From positions 1 to 64,000 of the forward strand of contig NZ_MATO01000016.1 of NCBI RefSeq assembly GCF_001700325.1: 64,000 nt of DNA, in the 5' to 3' direction. This document shows, one piece after another, positions 38,110-46,995 of the stretch. Below the pieces are notes generated by a model that made no database searches, was not told where the DNA came from, and saw only the letters and a list, made by a program, of their open reading frames with translations. The position numbers and the translations under genes are program-made. The number at the start of each line of letters is the position of its first letter. Within the stretch, counting starts at the first letter, position 1. The stretch is from Caryophanon latum (GTDB lineage: Bacteria; Bacillota; Bacilli; Bacillales_A; Planococcaceae).

Positions 38110-38236
38110 GGTGGGAGCTTTGCGGCGAGACTCCTTGGGGAAAAGCGTGAGACTTGAGACCCCACAGCTGTGAGGAACGAACAGCGAGGAGGCTCAAGCC
38201 ACGCCCCAGGAAAGCGAGCCGCATGTAGCGACCACC
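38110..38236 (+). repeat. Type B hairpin repeat upstream of ymfF
   Basis: GGTGG/CCACC outer pairing encloses GCGGCGAGACTCCTTGGGG and CCCCAGGAAAGCGAGCCGC, the steps GCGTG/CACGC and CTTGAG/CTCAAG, and an inner loop with CAGCTGTGAGG. It is one of the best preserved type B copies. No gene lies in 37917-38287. Confidence 0.87.
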
Positions 38237-38287
38237 GTAATGATAACTAAGACGATGTATATTCGTTTTCGAAGGAGGAATCGGATT

Positions 38288-39553
38288 TTGTTTACAACAA
38301 TCCAATTAGCAAAAGGTGTGCAGCTTCATGTACATCCAACAACACAATTTAAAACGGTAAACTTCTCAATTAAATGGCGTGCTCCGTTAACGGACGAGGC
38401 GGCAGCTGCACGTACAGTGTTAACGAACGTTTTACAGCATAGCAACGCAAAGTACGATACGACGGCGGCATTCCGTAGCTACTTAGACGATTTATACGGC
38501 ACGGTGTTATATTTTGATACGGCAAAGCGTGGCAATGAGCATACGGTATTATTAAATGTTGAAACGGTAAACGACCAATATTTAAAAAATGCGAACGTGT
38601 TACAAGAAGTGCTACAAACAATTCATACGTCGGTTTTTGAGCCGAATGTGGACGAAGCAGGGCAATTCAAAGAAGCAATCGTCAACCGTGAGCGCGAAAT
38701 GGTCGTGCAGCGCATTCAATCGATTTTTGATGATAAAACGCGCTATGCACAGCAGCAGTTAACGAAGCTAATGCGTCCAAATCACGCCGCTTCAATTTCA
38801 GCGAACGGCTCGCTTGAAGCGGTAAAAGCGTTAACTGTGGCGGACGTAACAGCAGCGTATCACGACATGCTTTTACACGATCGCATCGATATTTACGTTG
38901 TCGGCGATGTACAGCCTGATGAAATGGCGACGCGTCTAAAGCAAGAGCTACCATTTGCAGATCGTGATGCACAGCCACTTGAAGCGATTCCGGCAAGCAC
39001 GACGGAATTTGAATACGTACGTGAGCAGCAGGACATGAAGCAAGGGAAGCTACATATTGGCTATAGCACATCAGTACGCTTTGGCGACGACGACTTTGCG
39101 GCGATGCAAATATTTAACGGCATGTTCGGCGGCTACCCACATGCGAAGCTATTTATGAACGTACGCGAGAAAGAAAGCTTAGCGTACTACGCGTCAAGCT
39201 CATACTCAGGGCATTACGGCTTAGTATTTGTATTAGCTGGCATTGAAGCGGCGAATGAGGAAAAAGCATACACGTTAATTCAACAGCAGCTAACAGCGAT
39301 GCAGCAAGGTGATATGACCGAGCTTGAGCTAGCGCAAACGAAGGCGATGTTAACAAATCAATTAAAAGAGGCACTTGATTCGGCACGAGGTCAAATTGAA
39401 GTGTACGACCAATACAAAGAGTTAGACGAGCAATTTTCGATCGACACGTGGGCGGCTCGTTGGGATCGCATTACGTTAGATGACGTCGCGCGTATGGCGA
39501 AGTACGTAACGCTTGAGAAAGTTTACTTCTTAAGTGGGAAGGAGCAAGAATAA
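38288..39553 (+). CDS. ymfF: Inactive M16 peptidase homologue YmfF
   Basis: An M16-family protein of 421 residues without the HxxEH zinc motif; the equivalent N-terminal region reads AAAARTVLTNVLQHSN. In this family inactive subunits pair with an active partner, and YmfH encoded next door has the motif. The start is TTG 38288 (TTGTTTACAACA) behind AAGGAGGAA; the upstream ATG at 38240 lies in repeat-flanking DNA. It overlaps ymfH by one base. Confidence 0.9.
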   Translation: MFTTIQLAKGVQLHVHPTTQFKTVNFSIKWRAPLTDEAAAARTVLTNVLQHSNAKYDTTAAFRSYLDDLYGTVLYFDTAKRGNEHTVLLNVETVNDQYLKNANVLQEVLQTIHTSVFEPNVDEAGQFKEAIVNREREMVVQRIQSIFDDKTRYAQQQLTKLMRPNHAASISANGSLEAVKALTVADVTAAYHDMLLHDRIDIYVVGDVQPDEMATRLKQELPFADRDAQPLEAIPASTTEFEYVREQQDMKQGKLHIGYSTSVRFGDDDFAAMQIFNGMFGGYPHAKLFMNVREKESLAYYASSSYSGHYGLVFVLAGIEAANEEKAYTLIQQQLTAMQQGDMTELELAQTKAMLTNQLKEALDSARGQIEVYDQYKELDEQFSIDTWAARWDRITLDDVARMAKYVTLEKVYFLSGKEQE

Positions 39554-40851
39554 TGGAGAAAATTACATTTGAACAACTAGACGAAACGCTTTATTACGAA
39601 AAGCTCGACAACGGCTTAGACGTATACATTTTACCGAAAAAAGGGTTTTCGAAAACATTCGTGACGTTCACGACGAAATACGGTTCGATTGATCGTACGT
39701 TCGTGCCAATTGGTGAGGAAGAAATGATTACCGTACCAGACGGCATCGCGCATTTTTTAGAGCATAAAATGTTTGAAAAGGAAGACGGCGATGTGTTCCA
39801 AAAATTTAGTGAGCTCGGTGCATCGGCAAACGCATTTACGTCATTTACGCGCACAGCGTATTTATTCTCAGGCACAAACCACATTTACGACAGCACGAAA
39901 ACGCTGCTTGATTTCGTGCAGCAGCCGTACTTTACAGAAGAAACGGTCAACAAAGAAAAAGGCATTATCGGGCAAGAAATTACGATGTACGATGACCAAC
40001 CAGATTGGCGTCAATATTTCGGCACGATTGAAAATATGTATCATAATCATCCAGTAAAAATCGACATCGCTGGAACGATTGAAACGATTGACGGCATTAC
40101 AGCGGAGCATTTATATACGTGCTACAACACGTTTTATCATCCGTCGAATATGTTGCTATTTGTCATTGGGGCAGTGGAGCCTGAAGAAATGATGGACTTC
40201 ATTCGCAACGACCAAGCGAGCAAGGAATTCCAAGAGCCGACGCCGCTTAACCGTCATTTCGACGAGGAGCCGACGCATGTTGCGGTGAAGGAACGAACGC
40301 TGCATATGGACGTGCAAAAGCCAAAAGTGATGCTCGGCTTAAAGGCGAAAACGGTGCATTTACAAGGTGCGGACATGTTAAAGCACGAGCTAGCAATGAA
40401 CATCGGCTTTGAGCTATTGTTCGGACGCACATCACCGTTTTACACGCGCGTATACGAGGCGGATTTAATCGACGAGTCGTTCGGGCAAGATTTCTCACTT
40501 GAAGAAGGGTTTGGATTTGGTTTAATCGGTTCCGATACGTCAGAGCCAGCGCGTTTAATCGAGGAAATTCAGCAGGAGCTAAAGGCGGCTGAGTCGGCAT
40601 TGCCGTTTACAGCAGAGGACGTTGAGCGCATGAAACGCAAAAAAATTGGCTTCTATTTACGCGCGATGAACTCGATTGAATTTATTGCAAACTCATTTAC
40701 ACGTTATAAATTTAACGACATGAACTTATTTGATGCTGTACCGACGCTTGAGCAATTAACATTTGACGACATTCAAGAAGCGTTAACGTCCATTCAAGGG
40801 CAAGACCAGCAAACGATTTTCACTGTATTGCCGATGGAGCAGCATGCATAA
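39553..40851 (+). CDS. ymfH: M16 zinc peptidase YmfH
   Basis: A 432-residue M16 metallopeptidase with the inverted zinc motif HFLEH in GIAHFLEHKMFEKEDG near residue 70, and the third ligand Glu in KEKGIIGQEITMYDD. It probably acts with YmfF as a two-subunit peptidase, as in related M16B pairs. The ATG overlaps the ymfF stop by one base, and ymfI overlaps its end by eight bases, so all three are tightly coupled. Confidence 0.93.
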   Translation: MEKITFEQLDETLYYEKLDNGLDVYILPKKGFSKTFVTFTTKYGSIDRTFVPIGEEEMITVPDGIAHFLEHKMFEKEDGDVFQKFSELGASANAFTSFTRTAYLFSGTNHIYDSTKTLLDFVQQPYFTEETVNKEKGIIGQEITMYDDQPDWRQYFGTIENMYHNHPVKIDIAGTIETIDGITAEHLYTCYNTFYHPSNMLLFVIGAVEPEEMMDFIRNDQASKEFQEPTPLNRHFDEEPTHVAVKERTLHMDVQKPKVMLGLKAKTVHLQGADMLKHELAMNIGFELLFGRTSPFYTRVYEADLIDESFGQDFSLEEGFGFGLIGSDTSEPARLIEEIQQELKAAESALPFTAEDVERMKRKKIGFYLRAMNSIEFIANSFTRYKFNDMNLFDAVPTLEQLTFDDIQEALTSIQGQDQQTIFTVLPMEQHA

Positions 40852-41569
40852 GCGATTTGCGCTCGTCGTCGGTGCATCGGGTGCGATTGGTCAAGCGATT
40901 TGTCGCCGCTTAGCGCAAGATGGCTGGTCGCTTTATTTGCAGTATTACAAAGGGAAAGACCGCATCGATGCATTGTATCACGAGCTAGCAAGCAACTACC
41001 GCGAGCAGGAATTTATGACGGTACAAGCTGACTTTAGCGTTGCAGACGGCGCAGAGCAGCTTGTACCGCACATTTTTTCGCTTCATGCCATCGTTTTTGC
41101 GAACGGGCAGGCATATTACGGCATGCTAGACGATACGAGCGTCGAGGTGATGGATGCGTTATGGCGCGTTCACGTACAAAATCCGATGCGTCTTTGTGCG
41201 CTTCTTAGCTCGAAGTTGCGTCAGGCGAACGGCTCGATTGTCGTCATCGGCTCCATTTGGGGCGAGGCAGGGGCATCGTTTGAAGTGGCGTACTCAGCAG
41301 TAAAAGGGGCACAGCATGCATTTGTGAAGGCATATGCACAAGAGGTCGCACCGAGCATTCGTGTTAACGCCATTTTACCAGGATTCATTCATACGAATAT
41401 GAATGGGCATTTGAGTGAGGACGAGCAGCAGGAGCTACTCGCGGACATTCCGATGCAGCGAGCAGGAGAGCCAGACGAAGTTGCACATATGGTCGCATTT
41501 TATATGAGCGATGCGACGCGTTACGTTACAGGGCAATGCGTGCGAATAAACGGCGGTTGGTACATATAA
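40844..41569 (+). CDS. ymfI: SDR-family reductase YmfI (EF-P modification)
   Basis: A short-chain dehydrogenase of 241 residues. The nucleotide-binding GASGAIGQAI is at 10-19, the active-site Tyr-x3-Lys in YSAVKGAQHA and the Ser in VVIGSIWGE. It resembles 3-oxoacyl-ACP reductases. The B. subtilis homologue reduces the aminopentanone group on elongation factor P to 5-aminopentanol, and the conserved ymfF-ymfH-ymfI context supports that role. There are eight bases of overlap with ymfH. Confidence 0.88.
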   Translation: MHKRFALVVGASGAIGQAICRRLAQDGWSLYLQYYKGKDRIDALYHELASNYREQEFMTVQADFSVADGAEQLVPHIFSLHAIVFANGQAYYGMLDDTSVEVMDALWRVHVQNPMRLCALLSSKLRQANGSIVVIGSIWGEAGASFEVAYSAVKGAQHAFVKAYAQEVAPSIRVNAILPGFIHTNMNGHLSEDEQQELLADIPMQRAGEPDEVAHMVAFYMSDATRYVTGQCVRINGGWYI

Positions 41570-41655
41570 AGGAACATGTCGTTTCATGAAAGTAAGGTTT
41601 ATGAGATTTTTAGCGAATTTTCTATTAAAACGCCCTGAAATATCATGAATGGAAC

Positions 41656-41684
41656 TTTTCAATAGGTAGAAAATCGGATATGAT
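41656..41684 (+). promoter_or_regulatory. ymfK promoter
   Basis: TTTTCA (41656-41661) and TATGAT (41679-41684) are 17 bp apart. Confidence 0.6.
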
Positions 41685-41734
41685 GATAAATAGAAGCAAC
41701 CGCGTGCACACGCATCATAAAGGAGTTGATGTTC

Positions 41735-42544
41735 ATGAATGAATGGTATTTTGAGTACGAAATTCAAGTCAATCGCCCAGGGCTACTTGGCGATATTTCA
41801 TCACTGTTAGGTATGCTGCGTGTGAATATTGTAACGATTAATGGGATTGATGAGGTTCATCGAGGTATGTTGTTGTCAGCAGAACGCGAGGAATCCATTG
41901 ATCGCTTTCGCTCGATTGTTTCAACGATGGAGCATATACATGTAACAAAGTTTCGTCAGCCGAAGTTGCGTGACCATTTAGCACTACGTCACGGTCATTA
42001 TATTCCGAAAGATAGCGACGAAAAAAATACATTTCGCTTTGTGCGGAGCGAGCTAGGTATTTTAGTTGATTTTTTAGCGGAAATCTTTAAAAAAGATGGT
42101 CATAAAATGATTGGGATTCGTGGGATGCCACGCGTTGGAAAAACCGAGTCGATCGTGGCGGCAAGCGTCTGTGCAAATAAGCGATGGATTTTTTTATCGT
42201 CTACAATGATTAAGCAAACGTTGCGTAATAAACTGCTTGGGGATGAATTTAGCACGGATAACGTCTTTATTTTAGACGGCGTTGTAACGCGACGTTCAGG
42301 CGATGAGCGTCACTTGCAGCTAGTGCGAGAAATGATGAGCTTTCCTACAACGAAAGTAATCGAGCATCCGGATATATTCGTGCAAAATTCGGAATATACG
42401 CTTGATGATTTTGATTATATTATTGAGCTGCGTCATCATCCAGAAGAGGAAATTACATTTGAAATTTTAGAGCAAAATCAAAAACAATCCGATTTCGGTA
42501 GCTTTAGTGGATTTGGCGGAGGGTTTGATGGTTTTAATTTTTAA
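41735..42544 (+). CDS. ymfK: YmfK (DUF3388) protein with ACT-like and P-loop segments
   Basis: A conserved Bacillales protein of 269 residues and unknown function. The N-terminal part (VNRPGLLGDISSLLGM) looks like an ACT-type regulatory domain. In the middle a Walker A-like motif GMPRVGKTES lies near 128. The tail is Phe/Gly-rich (FGSFSGFGGGFDGF). ATG 41735 is chosen because AAAGGAG is nine bases upstream; TTG 41726 and ATG 41729 are too close. YmfJ, which often lies between ymfI and ymfK, is missing. Confidence 0.88.
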   Translation: MNEWYFEYEIQVNRPGLLGDISSLLGMLRVNIVTINGIDEVHRGMLLSAEREESIDRFRSIVSTMEHIHVTKFRQPKLRDHLALRHGHYIPKDSDEKNTFRFVRSELGILVDFLAEIFKKDGHKMIGIRGMPRVGKTESIVAASVCANKRWIFLSSTMIKQTLRNKLLGDEFSTDNVFILDGVVTRRSGDERHLQLVREMMSFPTTKVIEHPDIFVQNSEYTLDDFDYIIELRHHPEEEITFEILEQNQKQSDFGSFSGFGGGFDGFNF

Positions 42545-42562
42545 GTAAAGTAGGTGTTATTG

Positions 42563-43411
42563 GTGAATGATATTGGAAGTCGCTTGAGGGAAGCGCGTCT
42601 TGTAAAGCAATTATCGTTAGACGATTTACAGGATATTACAAAGATTCAAAAGCGCTATTTACAAGCAATTGAAGAAGGCAATTTTGACATGATGCCCGGC
42701 GCGTTTTACGTTCGTGCTTTTGTGAAGCAATATGCGGAAGCGGTCGGCTTAAACTATGAAGAATTATTAGTAACGTACAAACTGGATCTTCCAGAAGCAA
42801 GCACAGAAGAAGTGACAAGCTCAATTCAAAGTACACCTAATCGTCGAAAAATCTCTCGTTCATCAAGTAAACTAGTCGAAGCAATGCCGAAAATTATTGT
42901 CGCACTATTCATTATTGTGTTATTTGTCGTATTTTGGATTTTCTTACAAAAGAAGCTCGGCAATGATACAGCAGTTGAGAAAGAACAAGCACCTGAAGTT
43001 GAATATGTGGAAAAAGATCCGACAGAAGCAGGCGTTGTAGAAGACGGTGAACAAAACGAAGAGGAAGCGATTGAGGAACCAGCAGCACCAGCGCAAACAC
43101 TTCCTCAAGGTGAAATTCAAGCAGATGGTGTAACGACAATTTATACACTTTCTAATACGGATACGATGAATTTACGCGTTGAAGCGTATGGTTTAACATG
43201 GATCGGTATTCGAAATGCAAGTGCAGCTGAGCAAGTAGATGCACGTGCTTACGATAACGGTGAAGTTGTCGAATTCGATGCAACGGCAAACCGCTTTGCC
43301 CGCATTCGTTTAGGTGACTCGACGAAGGCAAAAGTATTTGTAAATGGCGAAGAACTACAATACGCACAAAATATCGTCACGCAAAATATTATTATTCAAT
43401 TTGCTGAATAA
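42563..43411 (+). CDS. rodZ: RodZ-like cell-shape protein (YmfM)
   Basis: A bitopic membrane protein of 282 residues linked to the MreB elongation machinery. The N-terminal helix-turn-helix (GSRLREARLVKQLSLDDLQD, in part) lies at about 5-70. A single membrane helix (KIIVALFIIVLFVVFWIF) is near 113-130. A Glu/Pro-rich linker and a C-terminal DUF4115 domain (NLRVEAYGLTWIGI) follow. The start is GTG 42563 behind AGTAGGTG. The order ymfK-rodZ-pgsA-cinA-recA is conserved in Bacillales. Confidence 0.92.
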   Translation: MNDIGSRLREARLVKQLSLDDLQDITKIQKRYLQAIEEGNFDMMPGAFYVRAFVKQYAEAVGLNYEELLVTYKLDLPEASTEEVTSSIQSTPNRRKISRSSSKLVEAMPKIIVALFIIVLFVVFWIFLQKKLGNDTAVEKEQAPEVEYVEKDPTEAGVVEDGEQNEEEAIEEPAAPAQTLPQGEIQADGVTTIYTLSNTDTMNLRVEAYGLTWIGIRNASAAEQVDARAYDNGEVVEFDATANRFARIRLGDSTKAKVFVNGEELQYAQNIVTQNIIIQFAE

Positions 43412-43428
43412 TTTCGAGTCATTATTTT

Positions 43429-43466
43429 GAAAGGAAATAGTCATCGCATTATGGCTATTTCCTTTC
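43429..43466 (+). terminator. Hairpin after rodZ
   Basis: A perfect 12-bp stem: GAAAGGAAATAG and CTATTTCCTTTC. The T tail is weak, so termination may be partial. Confidence 0.65.
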
Positions 43467-43574
43467 TAATATGTACAATCATAACTAACGATTCGTCTCC
43501 ACGCAGCTCTCGTAGTTGCGTGGTGTCTTATTAAAGAGGCAAGACGACATTTAAAACGAAAGGTGTTAACGAAC

Positions 43575-44153
43575 ATGAACATTCCAAATAAAATTACGGT
43601 GTCACGTATTTTATTAATTCCAGTCTTCATGATTTTTATTATGTTCGATTTTGGATGGGGCAACATGACGTTTATCGGAGCTGACATTGGCGTTAGTCAG
43701 TTCATCGGTGCATTAATTTTCATCTTTGCATCGGCAACAGATTGGGTAGACGGATATTACGCACGTAAATACAATTTAGTCACAAACTTAGGGAAATTTT
43801 TAGACCCGCTTGCAGATAAGTTGCTCGTTTCAGCCGCGCTTATTTTACTTGTTGAAATGCAATATGCACCTGCATGGGTAGTCATTTTAATTATTAGCCG
43901 TGAGTTTGCGGTGACAGGATTACGACTTGTGCTAGCAGGTGGTGGCGAAGTTGTTGCAGCAAACAACTTAGGGAAAATTAAAACGTGGACGCAGATTGTT
44001 GCTATTTCAGCGTTGTTATTAAACAATACAATTTTTACGTTAATTGACATTCGATTTGATTTAATTATGCTTTACGTGTCATTGTTCTTTACAGTATGGT
44101 CAGGATGGGGTTATTTTTATCCGAACCGTCACGCACTATTAACAAACAAGTAA
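43575..44153 (+). CDS. pgsA: CDP-diacylglycerol-glycerol-3-phosphate 3-phosphatidyltransferase
   Basis: PgsA makes phosphatidylglycerol phosphate from CDP-diacylglycerol, the product of CdsA. The 192-residue membrane protein carries the CDP-alcohol phosphotransferase signature D-x2-DG-x2-AR-x8-G-x3-D-x3-D, visible as DWVDGYYARKY then GKFLDPLADK, near 59-85. ATG 43575 follows GAAAGGTG with nine bases of spacing. CinA follows after 13 bp. Confidence 0.96.
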   Translation: MNIPNKITVSRILLIPVFMIFIMFDFGWGNMTFIGADIGVSQFIGALIFIFASATDWVDGYYARKYNLVTNLGKFLDPLADKLLVSAALILLVEMQYAPAWVVILIISREFAVTGLRLVLAGGGEVVAANNLGKIKTWTQIVAISALLLNNTIFTLIDIRFDLIMLYVSLFFTVWSGWGYFYPNRHALLTNK

Positions 44154-44166
44154 AGGGGACTTTTTT

Positions 44167-45420
44167 GTGAATGCAGAAATCATCGCAGTAGGCTCAGAGT
44201 TACTACTTGGGCAAATTACAAATACGAACGCACAGTTTTTATCGCAGCATTTAAGCGAGCTTGGCATTAACGTGTATTATCATACCGTTGTTGGGGATAA
44301 CCCACAACGTTTAGAGGAGGCGGTGGCGATTGCACAAAAGCGTGCGAACGTCATCATTTTCTCAGGTGGGCTTGGGCCGACGAAAGATGATTTAACGAAG
44401 GAGACGATTGCGCGTGTCGTCGGACGTAAGCTTGTAACGGACGAAATGGCAATGCAGTCGATTGAGCAGTTTTTCGCATCGCGCAATCGCGTCATGACAG
44501 AAAATAACAAAAAGCAGGCGCTCGTATTAGAAGGAAGTCACGTGTTTCCAAATAAAAACGGTATGGCTCCAGGAATGGCGCTTGAAACAGAAACGCATAC
44601 ATACATGCTGTTTCCAGGACCGCCACACGAGCTAGAGCCGATGTTCCAATTTGAAGCGAAGCCGTATTTAGCCGCGAAGCTTTGCGATGATGAAAGCATT
44701 ATTTTATCGCACGTTATGCACTTTTTTGGCATTGGCGAGGCAGAGCTAGAACTGCGCATTCAACATATTTTAGATGCGCAAACGAATCCGACTGTTGCAC
44801 CGCTTGCATCAGCTGGTGAAGTGAAACTGCGCATTACAGCGAAGGCAAAAACGATTGCCGAGGCGACGCAATTAAATGAGGATATGACGAAGCAGCTACA
44901 AGCAATCGTTGGACAGTACCAATACGGTGTGAACGACGATACGATCGTGTCAAAAACGGTTGAAATGCTACAGCGTCACGAGCTAACGATTGCCGCCGCG
45001 GAAAGTTTAACAGCAGGGCTATTCCAAGCAGAGCTCGCTGAAATTAACGGTGTGAGCGCAGTGCTTGCAGGTGGCGTCGTCGCCTACAACGAGGACGTGA
45101 AAGTACAGCAGCTCGGCATCGACCGCGCATTAATTGAGCAGCATTCTGTTGTGAGTGCAGAAGTTGCAGCAGCGATGGCGATCGGTGTGCGCGATAAGTT
45201 CCAAACAAATATCGGCATCGGTTTAACGGGTGCAGCTGGACCGAATTCACACGGCGACCAGCCACCTGGAACAGTTTTCATTGGCATCGACGTACAAGGT
45301 GATGTGAAGACGTACAAGTTAAATTTAAGTGGTATGCGTAATACAAACCGCATTCGTACGGTGAAATATGCATGTCATTATATTATGCAGCAGCTCGTTG
45401 CAAACGGTTATGAAAAGTAA
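44167..45420 (+). CDS. cinA: CinA-family protein (competence/damage-inducible, NMN deamidase-like)
   Basis: A two-domain protein of 417 residues. The N-terminal molybdopterin-binding-like domain shows AEIIAVGSELLLGQITNTN and FSGGLGPTKDDLTKE. The C-terminal CinA domain, related to nicotinamide mononucleotide deamidase, shows AAESLTAGLFQAELAEINGVS (in part), GGVVAYN and GLTGAAGPN. The start is GTG 44167 behind AAGGGGAC. In streptococci cinA is cotranscribed with recA; here a terminator lies between them, but the neighbourhood is kept. Confidence 0.94.
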   Translation: MNAEIIAVGSELLLGQITNTNAQFLSQHLSELGINVYYHTVVGDNPQRLEEAVAIAQKRANVIIFSGGLGPTKDDLTKETIARVVGRKLVTDEMAMQSIEQFFASRNRVMTENNKKQALVLEGSHVFPNKNGMAPGMALETETHTYMLFPGPPHELEPMFQFEAKPYLAAKLCDDESIILSHVMHFFGIGEAELELRIQHILDAQTNPTVAPLASAGEVKLRITAKAKTIAEATQLNEDMTKQLQAIVGQYQYGVNDDTIVSKTVEMLQRHELTIAAAESLTAGLFQAELAEINGVSAVLAGGVVAYNEDVKVQQLGIDRALIEQHSVVSAEVAAAMAIGVRDKFQTNIGIGLTGAAGPNSHGDQPPGTVFIGIDVQGDVKTYKLNLSGMRNTNRIRTVKYACHYIMQQLVANGYEK

Positions 45421-45426
45421 ATGATG

Positions 45427-45471
45427 GAGGTGGGCAATCAGTTAACAGAACTGCTGCACACCTCTTTTTTA
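45427..45471 (+). terminator. cinA terminator
   Basis: GAGGTG and CACCTC close a structure with an inner CAGTT/AACTG pairing; TTTTTT follows. Confidence 0.82.
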
Positions 45472-45621
45472 TGTGAAAAATAAAGAGCGTGTATGCTCCG
45501 GCTCAAGTCGTTTTGCTCCAGATTTCATGTGTTTTCCCGTATAATAAAGAGTGTGAAAAGCGCGTCATATAGCGTATTTGACTACATTTTGCAATGAATA
45601 CGCCTAAAATAGTATTTTTAT

Positions 45622-45678
45622 AAAAAGCGAAAATATGTTCGCTTTTTACTTGAATGTTTCAATGAAACGAGTTATACT
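45622..45678 (+). promoter_or_regulatory. recA SOS box and promoter
   Basis: CGAAAATATGTTCG (45628-45641) differs by one base from the LexA/DinR consensus of Bacillus, CGAACATATGTTCG. It is centred in a longer palindrome (AAAAAGCGAA and TTCGCTTTTT). Nine bases downstream are TTGAAT (45650-45655) and, after 17 bp, TATACT (45673-45678). Confidence 0.85.
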
Positions 45679-45721
45679 TTAACTATAGTAATGGAGAAGA
45701 ACGAAGGAGGAAATGCAGCAT

Positions 45722-46771
45722 ATGAGCGATCGTAAACAAGCGTTAGAAATGGCGTTAAAGCAAATCGAAAAACAATTTGGTAAAGGTTCGGTTATGAAAC
45801 TTGGTGAGGCGACAGACCGTAAAGTAAGTGCAACACCATCAGGTTCGGTAGCGTTAGATATTGCATTAGGTATTGGTGGTTATCCAAAAGGACGTATTAT
45901 TGAAATTTACGGTCCAGAATCTTCAGGTAAAACGACATTTGCGTTACATGCGATTGCAGAAGTACAAGCAAACGGTGGAACAGCAGCATTTATTGATGCA
46001 GAGCACGCGTTAGATCCGGAATACGCACAAAAACTAGGCGTTAAAATTGATGACTTATTATTATCTCAACCAGATACAGGTGAGCAAGCGTTAGAAATTG
46101 CAGAAGCATTAGTGCGCTCAGGTGCAATTGATATTATCGTTGTTGACTCAGTTGCTGCATTAGTACCAAAGGCCGAAATCGAAGGCGAAATGGGTGACTC
46201 GCACATGGGGTTACAAGCGCGTTTAATGTCTCAAGCATTACGTAAACTGTCAGGTGCGATTAATAAATCAAATACATTGGCCGTGTTTATTAACCAAATC
46301 CGTGAAAAAATCGGTGTTATGTTCGGAAATCCAGAGACGACTACAGGTGGTCGTGCGCTAAAATTCTACTCATCTGTTCGTTTAGAAGTGCGTCGTGCAG
46401 AGGCGATTAAGCAAGGTACAGAAATTATCGGTAACAAAACGAAAGTGAAAGTAGTGAAAAATAAAGTAGCACCACCGTTCCGCACAGTTGAAGTCGACAT
46501 TATGTACGGTGAAGGGATTTCAAAAGAGGGTGAAATTGTGGACCTTGGTGCAGAGCTTGATATTATTCAAAAGAGCGGTTCGTGGTATTCATACAATGGC
46601 GAACGAATCGGGCAAGGGCGCGAAAACGCGAAGCAATTTTTAAAAGATAATCCACATATTCGTGAAGACGTAGCGGAGAAAATTCGCATTTATCATGGCA
46701 TTGGTGAAGGTGTAGCACCGGTGATTGAAAAGAACGATTCTCATGACGCGGACGTACTAGAGGAAGAATAA
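45722..46771 (+). CDS. recA: Recombinase RecA
   Basis: RecA forms filaments on single-stranded DNA, drives strand exchange and triggers LexA self-cleavage. The 349 residues contain Walker [14 protein letters not shown] near 66-78, [18 protein letters not shown] with Walker B near 140, and [20 protein letters not shown] 45722 gives [12 protein letters not shown], the family start. ATG 45713 is only two bases from GAAGGAGG. An SOS box upstream shows damage control. The terminator is at 46779. Confidence 0.98.
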   Translation: MSDRKQALEMALKQIEKQFGKGSVMKLGEATDRKVSATPSGSVALDIALGIGGYPKGRIIEIYGPESSGKTTFALHAIAEVQANGGTAAFIDAEHALDPEYAQKLGVKIDDLLLSQPDTGEQALEIAEALVRSGAIDIIVVDSVAALVPKAEIEGEMGDSHMGLQARLMSQALRKLSGAINKSNTLAVFINQIREKIGVMFGNPETTTGGRALKFYSSVRLEVRRAEAIKQGTEIIGNKTKVKVVKNKVAPPFRTVEVDIMYGEGISKEGEIVDLGAELDIIQKSGSWYSYNGERIGQGRENAKQFLKDNPHIREDVAEKIRIYHGIGEGVAPVIEKNDSHDADVLEEE

Positions 46772-46778
46772 TAAATGG

Positions 46779-46814
46779 AGGGCAAAGCTGAACTGTTTTA
46801 GCTTTGCCTTTTTC
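46779..46814 (+). terminator. recA terminator
   Basis: GGCAAAGCT and AGCTTTGCC are followed by TTTTTC. Confidence 0.88.
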
Positions 46815-46824
46815 TCATCTCATA

Positions 46825-46880
46825 GCGACTGTAAACACTACGCCGAAGTAAAGCGAACCGTTGCCGCTCCTTGACAGTTT
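46825..46880 (+). repeat. Possible decayed type B repeat
   Basis: ACGCCGAAG and AAAGCGAACCGT resemble the base of type B copies with the centre deleted. ACTGT/ACAGT may be the outer arms. The resemblance is weak. Confidence 0.35.
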
Positions 46881-46995
46881 GGCAACATTACATTTACAAT
46901 TGAGAAGTATAATTTCTTACATTTGAAATGAAATGACGCATAAAAAGCGTACATCAATTGAACATGAGCTGACATTAGCAAGAGGAGGTGTTCGA

